A stretch of DNA of 8,608 nt from Flavobacteriaceae bacterium (GTDB lineage Bacteria; Bacteroidota; Bacteroidia; Flavobacteriales; Flavobacteriaceae), in the NCBI GenBank assembly GCA_030829155.1, contig JAURBD010000070.1:1-8608 (forward strand), in the 5' to 3' direction. The notes under the pieces are model-generated. The model saw nothing but the letters and a program-made list of their open reading frames with translations, had not been told where the DNA came from and did not search any database. Positions 6,888 to 8,608 of the stretch are shown here, one piece after another. Numbering within the stretch: the stretch's first letter is position 1; each line of letters begins with the position of its first letter. The translations under genes and the position numbers were made by a program.

Positions 6888-8608
6888 CTCACCATTTAAT
6901 TCAATTTCCGTAGGGTCGTCCACTGTATTATCGTCTTCATCATCCCCGTCATCACTATAGTCAAAGACTTCTCCTTCATAATATAAAGCTGTTCCAGCTA
7001 CCCTTACACTGTTGAAAATTTCTCCAGAAATAATATCCGATTGAGTAATACTGTAACTTGCTCTGAAGACAAGTATTCCGCCCGGGGCAATTGAGTTTGC
7101 GGAAGAACCAGATGTTGCTGATACTAAATTTGGATCGGTGGATAAATAAATAGTAGTGCCGTCACCATTGGTCATAAAGTCTTCTATTAATAAGTCTTCT
7201 ATTTTTACATTTCCTTTGTTTTCAACTACAATTGTAAAGACGATCACATCGCCCTCCATTGCAATACCATCGTCTCTAATTGTTGTGGATGCTGTCTTTG
7301 TTACTTCAATTAATGGATTTGGAGAAATCAATACTTCGGTCGGGTCATCTTGTGTGTTTCCATCGGTATCATCCCCATCATCAGAAACATCAGATACTGT
7401 TATTGAGCCGTCAATATTTTCAGCCGTTGCCATCACAGTATTGATTATTTTACCCGAATCTGCTGCCCCTTGCTCAATAGCATAAAAAGCAATGTAGGTA
7501 GCACTTTCTCCTATTTTTAAATCTCCTTCAAGAGAGCCCATTGTAGATCCAGTAAAGTATGGGCCGTTGGACAAACTAAGTGCGTTTCCATTTCCATCAG
7601 TCATTGTGTCTTCAAGCACCAGATTGGTTAATATTGTGTTTCCTGTGTTTTCAACTGATATTTCAAATGAGATCATATCTCCAGTATCAATCAAATCATC
7701 GTTATTGTTATCTATGAATGCTGTTTTAGTTACTTCAATAGTTGGAACTTCCTGTAAGAATACGATTGTTGGATCATCGGTGGTGTTTCCATCAGTATCA
7801 TCTCCATCATCACTAATATCAGAAATACGTGTTTGTTGATTTGGCCCTGTCGCAGAGGCTACTGCTGTATTGATGATTTGTCCAGAAGCAATATCGTTTA
7901 CTTGAATAATGTAGAATGCTATGTAAGTTGCCGTTTCGCCTTGTATTAATATTCCTTCTGAAGAGCCTTCTGAGGAGCCCGAGAAGAATGGACCATTACT
8001 TAAGTTCAAGACATTACCATTTCCATCTGTCAAAGTATCTACTATTTGTAAATCACTTAAGGTTGAGTTTCCTTTATTTTCAATAGTAATGGTATAGGTT
8101 ATAATATCTCCTGCTCCTGTTTCGTTATCACCATTGTCTGTAATTTCTGCTGTTTTGGTAACCTCCATACCAACATTAGATACAGTAAACACTTCTGTTG
8201 GATCATCAGCTATATTCCCATCGGTGTCATCTCCATCATCACTCACATCAAACACATTACCTACATTCCCTGGACTATTCCCTCTAAATACGATAGTGTT
8301 CCTGATTACACCTGAATCTGCCGCTCGTTGTCCAATAATGTAACTTGCTGTGTAATTTGCTGTTTCTGATGGAGCAAGAATGCCTTCGGCAGAACCTTGA
8401 GAAGCTGATCTAAATGTTGGCTGTGAGGTTAATATAAGTTCTCTTCCACTTCCATCTGAAAGTGTATCAACATAAGATAAACCACTGACAGTAATGTTCC
8501 CTTTATTTTCAACTGTAATAATGTAATCTATTCTATCTCCAACATCATTAATTCCATTGTTGTTGAGGTCAGTAACCGATGCTACTTTTGTTACCTCTAT
8601 TTTAGGCA
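6564..8608 (-). CDS. Repeat adhesin with type B T9SS sorting domain (5' end missing)
   Basis: The reading frame is open from the window edge at 8608 to the TAA at 6564, giving 680 visible residues. The true start lies outside. A GTG at 8255 sits inside a repeat and is not a start. The visible part has four tandem DUF11-like, Ig-fold-type repeats of about 143 residues (from about residues 3, 147, 290 and 433), each opening with (I/M)EVTK and closing with an acidic S-D-D-G-D-D-x-D-x-N block and DDPT. From about residue 574 to the end is a gliding-motility-associated CHU_C domain: TPNNDQKNDYFIITGI, YNRWGVLVFEVEGY, LPSGTYYYV, and final GYLYLQND. Such C-termini are sorting signals recognised by the T9SS. 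The visible part has no cysteine and no catalytic motif, so a surface adhesin or filament role is likely. The gene overlaps the PorP/SprF gene by 8 nt. Confidence 0.9.
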   Translation of the reverse strand, partial: PKIEVTKVASVTDLNNNGINDVGDRIDYIITVENKGNITVSGLSYVDTLSDGSGRELILTSQPTFRSASQGSAEGILAPSETANYTASYIIGQRAADSGVIRNTIVFRGNSPGNVGNVFDVSDDGDDTDGNIADDPTEVFTVSNVGMEVTKTAEITDNGDNETGAGDIITYTITIENKGNSTLSDLQIVDTLTDGNGNVLNLSNGPFFSGSSEGSSEGILIQGETATYIAFYIIQVNDIASGQIINTAVASATGPNQQTRISDISDDGDDTDGNTTDDPTIVFLQEVPTIEVTKTAFIDNNNDDLIDTGDMISFEISVENTGNTILTNLVLEDTMTDGNGNALSLSNGPYFTGSTMGSLEGDLKIGESATYIAFYAIEQGAADSGKIINTVMATAENIDGSITVSDVSDDGDDTDGNTQDDPTEVLISPNPLIEVTKTASTTIRDDGIAMEGDVIVFTIVVENKGNVKIEDLLIEDFMTNGDGTTIYLSTDPNLVSATSGSSANSIAPGGILVFRASYSITQSDIISGEIFNSVRVAGTALYYEGEVFDYSDDGDDEDDNTVDDPTEIELNGEYVPNIEIFELVTPNNDQKNDYFIITGIEDYPDNILQIYNRWGVLVFEVEGYPGGGNSEAFRGFSNGRVTISKNEKLPSGTYYYVLSFPGADNPGKKEFVGYLYLQND
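6888..8600 (-). repeat. Four tandem ~143-residue DUF11-like repeats in the adhesin
   Basis: Repeat units begin (minus strand) at 8600, 8168, 7739 and 7310, with spacings of 432, 429 and 429 bp; the last ends at 6888. Each unit has a VTKTA opening, a G-D-x-I-x-(Y/F) strand, VENKGN, a DTxTDGNG-like loop, a G-S-x-x-G-S stretch, a Y-x-x-F/S-Y strand and the acidic closing block. Units 2 and 3 are most alike; unit 4, nearest the sorting domain, has diverged most. DNA copies of the same block differ at many third positions, so these are old duplications kept by selection rather than fresh expansions. More units probably lie upstream of the window. Confidence 0.85.

Noticed and set aside
8253..8255. 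GTG as a start for the adhesin
   Set aside because: The same frame stays open to the window edge and encodes another matching repeat upstream, so the GTG is an internal Val codon.
7156..8343. Three open frames on the plus strand (about 7156-7485, 7567-7839, 8134-8343) with a recurring Ser/Pro-rich pattern
   Set aside because: They recur because they are antisense to the tandem adhesin repeats; the repeated SVSSPSS pattern is the complement of the acidic DDGDD block. No own promoter or family similarity.
1..8608. CRISPR array, tRNA/rRNA gene, insertion sequence or prophage element
   Set aside because: No short direct repeats with regular spacers, no cloverleaf or rRNA-like sequence, no transposase or integrase frame, and no terminal inverted repeats were seen. 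The only periodic sequence is the protein-coding adhesin repeats.

Overview
The window looks like a chromosomal segment from a Bacteroidota (flavobacterial-type) genome. The DNA is AT-rich, starts lack Shine-Dalgarno sequences, and an upstream element matches the Bacteroidota -7 consensus TAnnTTTG. The main locus combines three proteins specific to this phylum: a repeat adhesin with a gliding-motility-type C-terminal sorting domain, a PorP/SprF-family outer-membrane protein, and an OmpA/PD40/TPR protein. This is the type IX secretion system (T9SS) cargo-module architecture.

Layout. 1-127: short AT-rich leader with a weak promoter candidate. 128-1813 (+): a secreted ~560-residue protein resembling the DUF885 family, apparently without the family's zinc-binding HExxH. 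1814-1937: short convergent intergenic region with two small inverted repeats. 1938-2828 (-): a predicted lipoprotein joining an NTF2/SnoaL-like domain to an ABM-like (dimeric alpha/beta-barrel) domain, with its own candidate promoter. 2905-8608 (-): a tightly packed operon read right to left. It runs from a giant repeat adhesin (5' end outside the window) to a PorP/SprF protein (8-nt overlap) and then to a SPOR-TPR-PD40-CRD-OmpA protein (1-nt gap).

How the genes probably work together. The adhesin carries about 143-residue Ig-like repeats and a type B (CHU_C) C-terminal domain, which should target it to the T9SS. The PorP/SprF protein next to it is the usual dedicated outer-membrane partner for such type B cargo. 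The OmpA-family protein has two potential peptidoglycan-binding ends (SPOR and OmpA) and would anchor that outer-membrane protein to the cell wall. The lipoprotein and the DUF885-like protein converge on the end of this locus and probably form separate transcription units; nothing in the sequence ties them functionally to the adhesin.

The general module is known in Bacteroidota and I see no wholly new system. The points most worth a second look are the double-anchor SPOR/OmpA protein, the DUF885-like protein with an altered active site, the NTF2+ABM lipoprotein fusion, and the uneven retention of EF-hand-like acidic loops among the adhesin repeats.
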